From Pseudomonadota bacterium (GTDB lineage Bacteria; Pseudomonadota; Gammaproteobacteria; Steroidobacterales; Steroidobacteraceae): a stretch of DNA of 35,359 bases. The notes beneath the pieces were generated by a model. It worked only from the letters and a program-made list of their open reading frames with translations. It was not told where the DNA came from and ran no database searches. The position numbers were made by a program, and so were the translations under genes. Shown one piece after another: positions 17,297 through 26,494 of this stretch. Location: assembly GCA_963204795.1 (NCBI GenBank), contig CAUJHX010000207.1, positions 1-35,359 on the forward strand, read 5' to 3'. Position 1 is the first letter of the stretch, and every line of letters starts with the position of its first letter.

Positions 17297-18213
17297 GCGA
17301 CCGGCTGCAACAGGCGATCGCGACGCTCGAGACAATCATTCTCGGCAAGCCGGTGCAGCTGCGCCTCGCGGTTGCGTGCCTGCTCGCGCGCGGGCACCTG
17401 CTGATCGAAGATGTGCCGGGCGTAGGCAAGACCACACTCGCCCACGCGCTCGCGCAGGTTTTCGGTCTGGCATGGCAGCGCGTGCAGTTCACGAGCGACC
17501 TGCTGCCAGCCGACATTATCGGGGTGTCGGTCTTCGACCGCAGCACGCAGCAGTTCCATTTCCGCAAGGGCCCGCTCTTCACGCAGCTCATCCTTGCCGA
17601 CGAGGTGAACCGCGCGAGTCCGAAGGCGCAGAGCGCGCTGCTCGAAGCCATGGAGGAGCGACAGGTGAGCACCGACGTCACCACCTACCGGCTCCCGGAT
17701 CCCTTCTTCGTCGTCGCGACCCAGAACCCGCACGAACAGGCCGGCACCTATGCCCTGCCCGAGTCGCAGCTCGACCGATTCCTGATGCGCATCCGCCTCG
17801 GCTATCCGGACGCGACGCACGAGCGCGAACTGCTGCGGGAAGGCGAGCGGCGCGAACTCCTCCCACAGCTCGCGCCGGTGCTCGACGCCGAACATGTGCT
17901 GGCGCTGCAGGCCGCCGTGCGATCGATTCACGTTTCCGACGCGTTGCTCGACTACCTGCAATCGCTCATCGCGCACACACGCGCCCACGCCGATATCCGC
18001 ATCGGGCTTTCGCCGCGTGCGGGCCAGGGCCTGCTGCGCGCCGCACAGGCCTGGACGGCGATCTGCGGGCGCCACGCCGTACTGCCGGACGACGTGCAGG
18101 CCGTGTTCGGCGCGGTCGCGGGCCATCGGCTCGAACGGCGCAACTCGCTCGATGCCGCCGACGGATTGCGGCTTGCGGGCCGGGTGGTGGAAGCCGTGCC
18201 CATTCCCGCATAA
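17293..18213 (+). CDS. MoxR family AAA+ ATPase
   Basis: This 306-residue MoxR-type AAA+ ATPase is probably a chaperone-like remodeler. Walker A VPGVGKTT is at 41-48 and Walker [10 protein letters not shown] at about 99-107. Sensor 1 lies in [24 protein letters not shown], which is the MoxR hallmark. It starts inside the valS stop codon and is followed after 12 bases by a DUF58 gene and then a transglutaminase gene. MoxR-DUF58-transglutaminase clusters are widespread, but their joint job is not settled; a cell-envelope role is often proposed. Confidence 0.92.
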   Translation: MSDRLQQAIATLETIILGKPVQLRLAVACLLARGHLLIEDVPGVGKTTLAHALAQVFGLAWQRVQFTSDLLPADIIGVSVFDRSTQQFHFRKGPLFTQLILADEVNRASPKAQSALLEAMEERQVSTDVTTYRLPDPFFVVATQNPHEQAGTYALPESQLDRFLMRIRLGYPDATHERELLREGERRELLPQLAPVLDAEHVLALQAAVRSIHVSDALLDYLQSLIAHTRAHADIRIGLSPRAGQGLLRAAQAWTAICGRHAVLPDDVQAVFGAVAGHRLERRNSLDAADGLRLAGRVVEAVPIPA

Positions 18214-18225
18214 GGTCTCGCTGCG

Positions 18226-19206
18226 ATGGCGATCGCCGCAGGTCTGCGCCGCAAGTTCGAATCGCGTCTCGCCGCGTGGGTGAAGCGCCGTCAGGGCGGC
18301 GACTCGCTGCCCGTCGCGATCCATCGCAGGCGCCTCTACATCCTGCCGACACGCGCCGGTCTCGGCTTCGCACTCCTGCTCTCCGGAATGTTGCTCGCCG
18401 GGCTCAACTACGCAAACAGCCTGGCCCTTTTCGTCACGTTCCTGCTCGGCGGTCTCGCACTCGCAGCCATGTACATGTGCCACACGAACCTGCTCGGAGC
18501 GGTGATCGTCGGCGCACGCACAGCGCCCACATTCCCGGGGGAAGACGGCCAACTCGAGCTTGTCATCGCGACGGGCACGACTGCGCGATTCGAGTACTGC
18601 CTTGCGCTGCGCAGCCCGCAAAGCGTACTGGCGAGTCCACCCGGGCACGCGGGCGCTGCAGAACGCATGGTCCTGCGGCTCCCGGTGCCGGGCGCCCGCC
18701 GTGGCGTGTACGCAGTCGATCGCGTGCGCCTCTCGACGAACTGGCCTTTCGGCCTCTTTCGCGCCTGGACCTGGCTGCACCTGCCGCTGGAGCTGATCGT
18801 CTATCCGGCTGCACACGGTGAGCGGCCGCTGCTGCGGGTCGGGGGCGTCGGGCAACAGGCGACGGGCGGGTGGCCAGAAGCCGGAGACACCGAGTGGCAG
18901 GGCCTGCGGGCGTATCGCCACGGGGACTCGCCACGGCGCATCGCGTGGAAGGCCTACGCGCGCGGCGCGCCGCTGCTCGTCGGCGACTACACGGCCGAGG
19001 CCGGTGACCTTCACGAGTTCGATTTCGACCGCCTCGCGCCGCTCGACTGCGAGGCGCGACTCGAGCAGCTGTCCCGCTGGATCGTCGATGCGGAACAGCG
19101 CGGCGAACCGTACGCACTGCGGCTGCCCGGGGAGTTCGTGGCGGCAGGACGCGGCGACGCGCATCGACACCGCTGCCTCGCGTCGCTCGCGAGGCAGCCG
19201 GCGTGA
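18226..19206 (+). CDS. DUF58 domain-containing protein
   Basis: This 326-residue protein has two hydrophobic helices near residues 40-82 (GLGFALLLSGMLLAGLNYANS and LALFVTFLLGGLALAAMYM). A strand-rich region with STNWPFGLFRAW follows, then the DUF58 signature YRHGDSPRRIAWKAYAR at about 234-250. DUF58 proteins have a VWA-like fold and are usual partners of MoxR ATPases. The gene lies between the MoxR gene and the transglutaminase gene, and its TGA overlaps the GTG of the latter (GTGA at 19203-19206). Confidence 0.9.
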   Translation: MAIAAGLRRKFESRLAAWVKRRQGGDSLPVAIHRRRLYILPTRAGLGFALLLSGMLLAGLNYANSLALFVTFLLGGLALAAMYMCHTNLLGAVIVGARTAPTFPGEDGQLELVIATGTTARFEYCLALRSPQSVLASPPGHAGAAERMVLRLPVPGARRGVYAVDRVRLSTNWPFGLFRAWTWLHLPLELIVYPAAHGERPLLRVGGVGQQATGGWPEAGDTEWQGLRAYRHGDSPRRIAWKAYARGAPLLVGDYTAEAGDLHEFDFDRLAPLDCEARLEQLSRWIVDAEQRGEPYALRLPGEFVAAGRGDAHRHRCLASLARQPA

Positions 19207-21200
19207 GCCGCATGCAGTACGCGAGGATCGGCTCACGCCTTCCCGCACGTCTTCGCCCGCTCTGCTGGTCGCTCGCGGCGTTCGGCAGCGCAGTGCTGTT
19301 GCACGTCGATCGCCTGCCGATCTGGATTTCAGTCTTCGCGCTCGGTGCCGGCATCGCGCGCATTCTGCTCGCGCTGCGTGGCGCAGCGCTGCCGAACGCC
19401 TGGCTTCGCGTCGCAATCGCCCTGGCGCTCACTCTCGGCGTGCTCGCGGGCTTTCGCACCCTGAACGGACTTTCGGCCGGCAGCGCGCTCCTCGTCGCGA
19501 TGGGCGCGCTCAAGCTCCTCGAGACGCGCGCACGGCGCGATGACTACGTCATGCTGGGGGTGTCGCTGTTCCTGCTGCTTGCGGCCTGCCTCGATCGCCA
19601 GGGGCTCATGCGCGTGCCGGCCTACGCGCTGCAACTCTGGATCGATTGCGCCGCGCTCGGGGTGATCGCCACGCCGGGCGCCCTCGCGGGTATCCGGCCG
19701 CCGATGAAGCTTGCCGGCCGTGCGCTGGCCTGTGCACTGCCGCTCGCGCTGCTGATGTTTCTCTTCTTTCCCCGCCTGTCGGGTGCGTTCTGGGCGCTGC
19801 CAGGATCGAGCCAGGCCGTGACGGGGCTGTCGGACGAGATGAGCCCGGGACAGATCGACGAATTGACGGTCTCGGATGCACCGGCGTTTCGCGTGGAGTT
19901 CGAGGGCGCCATACCTCCGCCACGGGAGCGCTACTGGCGCGGACCCGTGCTGCATTCGTTCGATGGCACGACCTGGCGACGCGAGCGGGGCCGCTACTAC
20001 CTTGAGCCGCGCGTGCAGTTCGAGGGCCCTGCGTATCGCTATCGCGTCACGCTCGAGCCGCACGGCCACAGCTGGTGGTATGCGCTCGAGTCGGTCGTCG
20101 CGGCGCCCGACCGTCGCGCGCAGCTGACGCTCGATCGCCGTCTGGTTGCGACACACCCCGTGACCAGCACCGTCACCTATACCGCGACCTCGCATCCGCG
20201 CACCGTGACGCACGAGCCCCTGTCGGTGCTCGGCCGTCGCTACAGTCTCGAGCTGCCGCCCGGGCAGAACCCGCGAACCCTGGCGCTCGCCACCCGCTTG
20301 CGGGCCGAAGCGCCCGGCGCTGGCGCATACGCGCGCGCCGTACTCGACTACTTCGTTCGCGAAGGCTTCGAGTACACTCTCACTCCGCCGAAACTTGGCA
20401 GCAATGCGGTCGACGAGTTCCTCTTCGACACGCGACGCGGATTCTGCGGCCACTATGCCTCGGCGTACGCGACCCTGATGCGCGCGGGTGGCGTGCCGGC
20501 GCGCGTCGTGACCGGTTATCTGGGCGGAGAATGGAATCCCCTCGGTCAGTACTTTCTCGTCAAGCAATCCGACGCCCACGCCTGGGTCGAGGTCTGGGTC
20601 GACGGACGCGGCTGGGGCCGGGTGGACCCGACCGCAGTCGTGGCGCCCGAGCGGCTGCGACGCGGCCTTTACGACCTGATGCCGGATGCTGCCTCGTTCG
20701 CGACGCGCCTCGCGCGTGACAACGCCTGGCTCGCGGAGCTCGTGCAGACCTGGGACGCGGTGAACACGGCGTGGCGCCAGCGTGTGCTGCAGTTCGGCCA
20801 GTCTTCGCAGCTCGCGCTGCTCGAGCAGCTCGGCTTCGACTCGCCCCGCTGGCAACAACTCGGCGTGCTGCTCGGCAGCGGCCTCGTCTTGTGGCTCGTG
20901 TGGATGGCATGGCAATCACGCTTCTGGCTGCGCGCTGCGCGCCCCGACGGTCTCGCGCGCGCCTGGCGGGCGCTCGGAGCGAGATACGCGCGTGCAGGTC
21001 TCGCGCGTGGCGCAGCTGAAGCTCCACTCGCGTATGCCGCGCGCATCGGCTGCGCACGGCCTGATCTCGCAGTCGAGGCCGCTGCGCTGGCGAGTGAGTA
21101 TGCCGGGCTGCGCTACGGGCCCGCGAAAGATCCGGGGGCAGTACGGCGCTTCACAGCCAAGGTGCGTCGCCTGCCGCGCGTGCCGGCGCGCAACTCATGA
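19203..21200 (+). CDS. tgpA: Transglutaminase-like membrane protein (TgpA family, DUF3488)
   Basis: This 665-residue protein has about five N-terminal membrane helices (DUF3488, residues about 20-195), then a periplasmic transglutaminase-like domain. The triad is present: C415 in RRGFCGHYAS, H459 in SDAHAWVEVW, D475 in RVDPTAV. A further membrane helix follows (LLGSGLVLWLVWMAW), then a DUF4129-like cytoplasmic tail. In Pseudomonas, TgpA is an essential periplasmic-facing protein; its substrate is unknown. The start is GTG at 19203 overlapping the DUF58 stop; an ATG at 19212 would shorten it by three residues. The last bases overlap the next gene (ATGA at 21197-21200). Confidence 0.9.
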   Translation: MSRMQYARIGSRLPARLRPLCWSLAAFGSAVLLHVDRLPIWISVFALGAGIARILLALRGAALPNAWLRVAIALALTLGVLAGFRTLNGLSAGSALLVAMGALKLLETRARRDDYVMLGVSLFLLLAACLDRQGLMRVPAYALQLWIDCAALGVIATPGALAGIRPPMKLAGRALACALPLALLMFLFFPRLSGAFWALPGSSQAVTGLSDEMSPGQIDELTVSDAPAFRVEFEGAIPPPRERYWRGPVLHSFDGTTWRRERGRYYLEPRVQFEGPAYRYRVTLEPHGHSWWYALESVVAAPDRRAQLTLDRRLVATHPVTSTVTYTATSHPRTVTHEPLSVLGRRYSLELPPGQNPRTLALATRLRAEAPGAGAYARAVLDYFVREGFEYTLTPPKLGSNAVDEFLFDTRRGFCGHYASAYATLMRAGGVPARVVTGYLGGEWNPLGQYFLVKQSDAHAWVEVWVDGRGWGRVDPTAVVAPERLRRGLYDLMPDAASFATRLARDNAWLAELVQTWDAVNTAWRQRVLQFGQSSQLALLEQLGFDSPRWQQLGVLLGSGLVLWLVWMAWQSRFWLRAARPDGLARAWRALGARYARAGLARGAAEAPLAYAARIGCARPDLAVEAAALASEYAGLRYGPAKDPGAVRRFTAKVRRLPRVPARNS

Positions 21201-22018
21201 TCGTGCATCCGGCGCTCGCTGGCCTGATCGCCTTCGCGGTGCTGGTTGCGGTCTGGCGCGTTCACTCGACGCGGCGCCTGAACCGGATGCTGCGCGAGCC
21301 TTTCCCACCCGCATGGCGCGCCCTGCTCGCGCGCGTGCGGCTCTACGGCTGCCTGCCGTCGGCCGAGCGCGCGCGTGTCGAGTTCGCAGCCCGTCGCCTG
21401 CTCCATCGCACAAACTTCATCGGCTGCGGCGGACTTGCGGTCACCGACGAGATGCGGCTCATCGTCGCGACACAGGCGGCGCTCCTCGTCGCCCACCGCG
21501 ACCCGCGCGCCTACGATGCACTCTACAGCGTGCTCCTGTACCCGACAGAGTTTGTCGTCGAGGACCGCCACGAGGACGAGTATGGCCTCGTCACGGAGGG
21601 CAGCCGCACGCTTTCCGGACAGACGATCGACCTCTCTCGCATCGTGCTGTCGTGGGAGGACGTCGAAGCGGGTCTCGCGGGCGACGACGGCTACAACGTC
21701 GTGTTGCACGAGTTCGCGCACCACCTCGACCACCTCTCGGATGGGGCGCTCACCGACGGCGGCTCGCTCGTGCCCGGTGCAGATCGCTGGCACACAGCAC
21801 TGCAGGCGACCTACGACGAACTGTGCAACGCGGTCGACCGGGACGAGGATACGTTGATCGATCCTTATGGCGCCGAGGATCTGACCGAATTCTTCGCGAC
21901 CGCCACTGAAGTGTTCTTCGAGCGCGCGGGCGAATTCCGTGCGGCGCATCCACGGCTGCATGCGCAGCTGCGCGAGTTCTACGGCGTCGACCCTGCAGAC
22001 TGGTCCGGCGGTCGATAG
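21197..22018 (+). CDS. mtfA: M90/MtfA-like zinc metallopeptidase
   Basis: This 273-residue protein matches the MtfA (DgsA anti-repressor) peptidase family. The zinc motif HEFAH is at 171-175, with LHEFAHHLDHLSDG. A third ligand is probably the glutamate in EDLTEFFATATEVFFE. An N-terminal hydrophobic stretch (about 5-20) may anchor it to the membrane. In E. coli MtfA binds the Mlc repressor and regulates glucose uptake; no Mlc gene is visible here. It starts within the stop of the transglutaminase gene, so it belongs to this operon. Its 3' end overlaps the convergent MFS gene by 40 bp. Confidence 0.85.
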   Translation: MIVHPALAGLIAFAVLVAVWRVHSTRRLNRMLREPFPPAWRALLARVRLYGCLPSAERARVEFAARRLLHRTNFIGCGGLAVTDEMRLIVATQAALLVAHRDPRAYDALYSVLLYPTEFVVEDRHEDEYGLVTEGSRTLSGQTIDLSRIVLSWEDVEAGLAGDDGYNVVLHEFAHHLDHLSDGALTDGGSLVPGADRWHTALQATYDELCNAVDRDEDTLIDPYGAEDLTEFFATATEVFFERAGEFRAAHPRLHAQLREFYGVDPADWSGGR

Positions 22019-23256
22019 GGAACCCGCAGCAACATCGCCCCGCCCACGATGAAGAGCAACGCGATCGAGAGCATCGCGAGGCGCGAATCGCCGCTCACGA
22101 GCGCCACCGTGCCTGCGAGCAGCGGGCCGAGGATCGCGGCGGCCTTGCCCATCATGTTGTAGAAGCCGAAGAACTCGCCCGCCCTGCCTGCGGGCACGAG
22201 CCGGCCGAAGAACGAGCGCGACAGCGACTGCACGCCGCCCTGCACGCAGCCGATCACGATGGCGAGCGTGAAGAACTCCGCCTCGGTATCGAGTCGGTAC
22301 GCGTAGAGCGTGACGCCTGTGTAGACGGCGAGCGCGACCAGGATGCCGGCCCGCGCGCCGATGCGGGTGCCGAGCCACCCGAAAGCGAGCGCCGCCGGGA
22401 AACCGACAAACTGCACGAGCAGCAGCGCCTGGATCAGGCTCGCCTGCCGGAAGCCGAGCGCAAGCCCATAGTCGACGGCCATCTTGATGATGGTGTTCAC
22501 ACCGTCGATGTAGAACCAGTAGGCGAGCAGGAACAGGAGCAGCGCGCGACTTTCGCGCACATGAGCGAACGTGCGCCGCAGCTCGGCGAGCCCGGCGGTG
22601 ACTGCCCTCCCGGCGTGCAGCGACGCCGCGCTGCGCTGCTCGCGCACGAAGAGCAGAGCCGGCACCGTGAACACGAGCCACCAGATCGCCACGCTCGCGA
22701 ACGACAACTTCACCGCCGTGGCTGCATCGGCAATACCGAAAAGTGCCGGCTTCGACACCATCAATGCATTGACCGCAAACAGCAGGCCGCCGCCGAGATA
22801 CCCCAGCGCGTAACCATAGCCCGACACCAGGTCGTACTCGGACTGCGCGGCGACGTCCGTCAGGAGCGAGTCGTAGAACTGGTTGCCGCCCCAGAAGCCG
22901 ATCGACGCCGCACCGTAAAGCAGCGCCGCTGAGGCCCAATCACCCTTCGCGACAAGCACGAGCGCCGCAGTCATCGCTGCACCGAGCACGGTGAAAAGCG
23001 CCAGCAATTTCAGGCGCGCCCCGCCCTTGTCGGCGATCGCGCCGATGACGGGCGCCATGAGGGCGACGATGAGGCTCGTGACGCCGCTCGTGACACCGAG
23101 CCTGAACGTGCTCACGGTCGCCGGCACAGCGTCGTTCCAGTACTGCTTGAAGAAAAGCGGAAAAAAGCCCGCCATCACGGTCGTCGCAAATGCCGAGTTC
23201 GCCCAGTCGTAGAGCGCCCAGGCAACGACAGGCCTGCGGGTGAGAACCTTCGCCAT
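21979..23256 (-). CDS. MFS transporter, UMF1 (Atg22-like) family
   Basis: This 425-residue inner-membrane carrier has about 12 helices. The N-terminus VAWALYDWANSAFATTVMAG is the signature of the UMF1/Atg22-like MFS family, and YNMMGKAAAILGPLLAG near the C-terminus fits too. Family members are often called permeases of unknown solute; in yeast the relative exports vacuolar amino acids. It lies ten bases downstream of the truncated TetR-like gene, which suggests the regulator once controlled it. It overlaps the convergent mtfA-like gene by 40 bp. Confidence 0.88.
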   Translation of the reverse strand: MAKVLTRRPVVAWALYDWANSAFATTVMAGFFPLFFKQYWNDAVPATVSTFRLGVTSGVTSLIVALMAPVIGAIADKGGARLKLLALFTVLGAAMTAALVLVAKGDWASAALLYGAASIGFWGGNQFYDSLLTDVAAQSEYDLVSGYGYALGYLGGGLLFAVNALMVSKPALFGIADAATAVKLSFASVAIWWLVFTVPALLFVREQRSAASLHAGRAVTAGLAELRRTFAHVRESRALLLFLLAYWFYIDGVNTIIKMAVDYGLALGFRQASLIQALLLVQFVGFPAALAFGWLGTRIGARAGILVALAVYTGVTLYAYRLDTEAEFFTLAIVIGCVQGGVQSLSRSFFGRLVPAGRAGEFFGFYNMMGKAAAILGPLLAGTVALVSGDSRLAMLSIALLFIVGGAMLLRVPYRPPDQSAGSTP

Positions 23257-23266
23257 CCGCGCTAGG

Positions 23267-23728
23267 CTACCCGCCCCGACGCCCCGGCGTCACCTCGACG
23301 AATCGGTCAACCAGCAGGTCGAGCAGGCGCCGCACGGATGCACGCGTGCCGCTCACGCCGAGCTTGCCCGTCACTGCCAGCATGCAGATTCCGTGGACGG
23401 CACTCCACAACACGACGGCTTCCTCTGCAGGCGAGTGCCTCCCGGGCGCCACGTCCGCAAGCGCCGCAGCGACGAGCGCGAAGATCGCATGGGTGTGACC
23501 ACGATAAGTCGGCGGTGCCGCCTGTCCGGTGGGCAGGCGGTGTTCGAAAACCATGCGCCAGCGATGCGTGTGCAGCAGAGCAAACCCGAAGTAGGCCGCG
23601 CAGAGCTGGCGCAGCCGCCGCTCCGGCGAGCGCGTGCGGGCGACCACGGCCTCGAGCGACTCGCGCAACCCGGTCACGGTGCGTTCGTTGACGTGCACGA
23701 TCAGATCATCGAGATTTGCGAAGACCAT
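23267..23728 (-). pseudogene. TetR-family regulator lacking its DNA-binding N-terminus
   Basis: The 153 residues from ATG 23728 start MVFANLDDLIVHVNERT. In intact TetR proteins of this type that stretch lies at about residue 45, just after the helix-turn-helix (...GTLYNVFANLDDLILHVN). The ligand-binding WHG-type domain follows (LCAAYFGFALLHTHRWRMVFEHRLP, then WSAVHGICMLA). The frame stays open upstream and reads TARIGELERRDQPGESLF, which keeps a trace of the recognition helix with a seven-residue discrepancy. Then it runs into prfC, whose stop is at 23787. No DNA-binding helices are encoded in any minus-strand frame there. It is either a 5'-truncated relic or a ligand-binding protein without DNA binding. 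Confidence 0.65.
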
Positions 23729-23786
23729 GAACAGCGACTCGCCTGGCTGGTCTCTACGCTCGAGCTCGCCTATGCGAGCGGTGCGC

Positions 23787-25382
23787 TCACGCCGCGAGGT
23801 GCTCGCGGGTTTCGAGGAAACGCACGTCAGGCCAGCGTTCCTGGGTGAGGGAGAGGTTCACGCGGGTCGGGGCGAGGTAAACCAGCGCACCGGAGTGATC
23901 GAGCGCAAGACCCTCGTAGGCCTTGGTACGGAATTCCTCGAGCTTGCGATCGTCGCCCGATGCAATCCAGCGCGCGGTATAGACGTTCACCGGTTCGAAA
24001 TGGCATTGCACGCCGTACTCATCCTGCAACCGGAACGCGACCACCTCGAACTGCAGCTGGCCGACCGCGCCGAGCACCATGTCGTTGTTGCGCAGCGGCT
24101 TGAAGAGTTGCGTTGCGCCCTCCTCGCATAGTTGCGCCAGGCCCTTTGACAGAGCCTTCATGCGCAGCGGATCCTTCAGCACCGCACGGCGGAACATCTC
24201 CGGCGCGAAATTGGGGATCCCGGTGAACACGAGATGCTCGCCCTCGCTGAACGAGTCGCCGATGTTGATGGTGCCGTGGTTGTGCAGGCCGATGATGTCG
24301 CCGGCGTAGGCTTCTTCGGCCTGGCTGCGATCGGCGGCGAGGAACGTCAGCGCATCCGCCACGCGCATTTCCTTGTCGAGCCGCACGTGATGCAGCTTCA
24401 TGCCGCGCGCGTACTGGCCCGAGCACAGCCGCATGAAGGCGATCCGGTCGCGGTGCGCCGGGTCCATGTTCGCCTGGATCTTGAAGACGAAGCCCGTGAG
24501 CGCGGGCTCCTCCGCGTGCACGATACGCTGCTGCGTCGCGCGCGGCAGTGGCGACGGGGCGTGCTCGACGAACGCATCGAGCAGCTCCTCGACGCCGAAA
24601 TTGCCGATCGCCGAACCGAAGAACACTGGCGTCTGACGCCCGGCGCGATAGAGATCGGGGTCGAACGGCGCGCTCGCGCCGCGCACCAGCTCGATCTCCG
24701 CGTCGAACTTCGCGGCCCGCTCACCGAGAAATGCACGCCCGGACTCGCTGTGCAGACCCTCGATCGCGAGATTCTCGCCGACGCGGCCGCGCTCGCCCGC
24801 GCTGTAGACGTAGATGCGATCTTCGAGCAGGTGATAAATGCCCGCGAGCTCGCGCCCCATGCCGATCGGCCAGGTGATCGGCGTCGTCGCGATGCCGAGC
24901 ACGCGCTCGATCTCGTCGAGCAGCTCGATCGGCTCGCGCCCCTCGCGGTCGAGTTTGTTGATGAAGGTCATGATCGGCGTGTCGCGCAGGCGACAGACCT
25001 CCATCAGCTTGATTGTGCGCGCCTCCACGCCCTTCGCGCAGTCGATCACCATCAACGCGGAATCGACCGCCGTCAGCGTTCGATATGTATCCTCCGAGAA
25101 GTCCTCGTGGCCCGGTGTATCGAGCAGGTTCACGATCCGGCCGCGATAGGGGAACTGCATGACCGACGAGGTTACGGAAATCCCGCGTTGCTGTTCGAGG
25201 CGCATCCAGTCGGAGGTCGCGTGGCGGGCGGCCTTGCGTCCCTTCACCGTACCCGCCATCTGGATCGCGCCACCGAAGAGCAGCAGCTTCTCGGTCAGGG
25301 TCGTCTTGCCGGCGTCAGGGTGGGAAATGATGGCGAAGGTGCGCCTTCGGCTCACCTCTGCTTTCGTCGACTCGTTCGCCAT
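23787..25382 (-). CDS. prfC: Peptide chain release factor 3
   Basis: RF3 is the GTPase that releases RF1/RF2 from the ribosome after termination. This 531-residue protein has G1 [10 protein letters not shown] at 19-28, G3 DTPGHEDF at 88-95 and G4 NKLD at 142-145. It ends [16 protein letters not shown], close to the E. coli C-terminus, so it is full length. It lies 107 bp downstream of ilvE on the same strand. A large inverted repeat fills its leader (25393-25437). Confidence 0.96.
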   Translation of the reverse strand: MANESTKAEVSRRRTFAIISHPDAGKTTLTEKLLLFGGAIQMAGTVKGRKAARHATSDWMRLEQQRGISVTSSVMQFPYRGRIVNLLDTPGHEDFSEDTYRTLTAVDSALMVIDCAKGVEARTIKLMEVCRLRDTPIMTFINKLDREGREPIELLDEIERVLGIATTPITWPIGMGRELAGIYHLLEDRIYVYSAGERGRVGENLAIEGLHSESGRAFLGERAAKFDAEIELVRGASAPFDPDLYRAGRQTPVFFGSAIGNFGVEELLDAFVEHAPSPLPRATQQRIVHAEEPALTGFVFKIQANMDPAHRDRIAFMRLCSGQYARGMKLHHVRLDKEMRVADALTFLAADRSQAEEAYAGDIIGLHNHGTINIGDSFSEGEHLVFTGIPNFAPEMFRRAVLKDPLRMKALSKGLAQLCEEGATQLFKPLRNNDMVLGAVGQLQFEVVAFRLQDEYGVQCHFEPVNVYTARWIASGDDRKLEEFRTKAYEGLALDHSGALVYLAPTRVNLSLTQERWPDVRFLETREHLAA

Positions 25383-25392
25383 GGTCCCGCCC

Positions 25393-25437
25393 GGTGAAAA
25401 GGGGGTGGAATTTACACAAAATTACCCCCGTTTCACC
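25393..25437 (-). promoter_or_regulatory. Inverted repeat in the prfC leader
   Basis: GGTGAAAAGGGGGT (25393-25406) and ACCCCCGTTTCACC (25424-25437) pair at 13 of 14 positions around a 17-base AT-rich loop. On the minus strand it sits between the ilvE stop and the prfC ATG, ending ten bases before the start codon. No U-tract follows it, so a simple intrinsic terminator is unlikely. An attenuator, RNA-processing site or operator are possible. Confidence 0.6.
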
Positions 25438-25489
25438 AGTCAGCCGGCAGCAAACGGGCCGCAATCCCGCGAGGACGCGTGGCGCCTCC

Positions 25490-26494
25490 TCAAACCCGCT
25501 CGAGCCAACCCCGCGTGTCCGCCGCCTCGCCGGTCTGGATCGCAACGAGCTGCTTGCGCAGGGATTGCGTCACCGGGCCGATCTCGCCGTTGCCCACGCG
25601 GTGCTCGCCGCTTCTGGTGACGAGCGTGCCAACACCCGCCAGCACGGCCGCAGTCCCCGAAAGGGCCGCTTCGCCAGTCTTCACCCACTCGAGCATTTCA
25701 GCGACATCGAACGGACGCTCTTCGACGCGCCAGCCGGAGTCGCGCACCATCGTGAGCAGCGAGTCGCGCGTCACGCCATGCAGGAATGAACTGTCGAGGC
25801 TGCGGGTCAGCACATGCCCGTCGCGCAGCAGCAGGAAATTGGCGGCACCGGTTTCCTGCACTGCTCCTCCCGGACAAAAGAGCACCTGGTCGATACCGTA
25901 CTGCTTGCGCGCCTCGAGCGTCGGACCGAGTGCTGCGGCATAGTTGCCGCCGGTTTTCACGACGCCGAGGTGTGAGGCAGTGCGTGTCTTCTGGTCCTCG
26001 ACGAAGATTCGCAGCGCCTTGGCGCCCCCTGCGAAGTAATCCCACACCGGGCTTGCGAGCACGATCAGCAGCGCCGTACTGCTCGGCGTGGCGGCCGCCC
26101 CGATGTTCGGCGTCGTTCCGATCAGCATCGGGCGCAGGTACAGCGCGCCCGGCGGCTCGGGTACCTGCTCGCGACTGGCACGGATGACTTCCCGCACCAT
26201 CGTGGCAAGTTGTGCGGCATCAGGCTCAGGCAGCACCAGCTGACGTGCGCTCTGGCGCATGCGTTCGACATGCTTGTCCATGCGAAAGACGCTCACCGCA
26301 CCATCCTTGCCGCGATAGGCCTTGAAGCCCTCGAAGCACTCGCTGCCATAGTGCAGCACGTGCGCCGCCGGGTGCAGCGGAATCGGGCCCACGGGCTTCA
26401 GCTCGTGCGCCTGCCAGCGCCCGTCGCGGTACTCGGCCATCGCCATCGTCGACGTCAACACCGTGCCGAAAGCCGGCTTCGCAGCTTCTTTCAT
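25490..26494 (-). CDS. ilvE: Branched-chain amino acid aminotransferase
   Basis: This 334-residue PLP enzyme interconverts leucine, isoleucine and valine with their 2-keto acids. The PLP lysine is K180 in GVVKTGGNYAAAL. HYGSECFEGFKAYRG (48-62) and YLRPMLIGTTPN (119-130) are family motifs. Its ATG overlaps the stop of the E2 gene (ATGA on the minus strand at 26494-26491), so it is the last gene of the keto-acid dehydrogenase operon. This placement suggests a catabolic job: it makes the keto acids that the complex then oxidises. It may also serve synthesis. Confidence 0.93.
   Translation of the reverse strand: MKEAAKPAFGTVLTSTMAMAEYRDGRWQAHELKPVGPIPLHPAAHVLHYGSECFEGFKAYRGKDGAVSVFRMDKHVERMRQSARQLVLPEPDAAQLATMVREVIRASREQVPEPPGALYLRPMLIGTTPNIGAAATPSSTALLIVLASPVWDYFAGGAKALRIFVEDQKTRTASHLGVVKTGGNYAAALGPTLEARKQYGIDQVLFCPGGAVQETGAANFLLLRDGHVLTRSLDSSFLHGVTRDSLLTMVRDSGWRVEERPFDVAEMLEWVKTGEAALSGTAAVLAGVGTLVTRSGEHRVGNGEIGPVTQSLRKQLVAIQTGEAADTRGWLERV

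Noticed and set aside
16537..19416. Very long minus-strand open frame (959 codons)
   Set aside because: It is antisense to valS, the MoxR gene and the DUF58 gene, all of which have clear motifs. The frame is open because of high GC, and its composition is Arg/Ser/Ala-rich without any family pattern.
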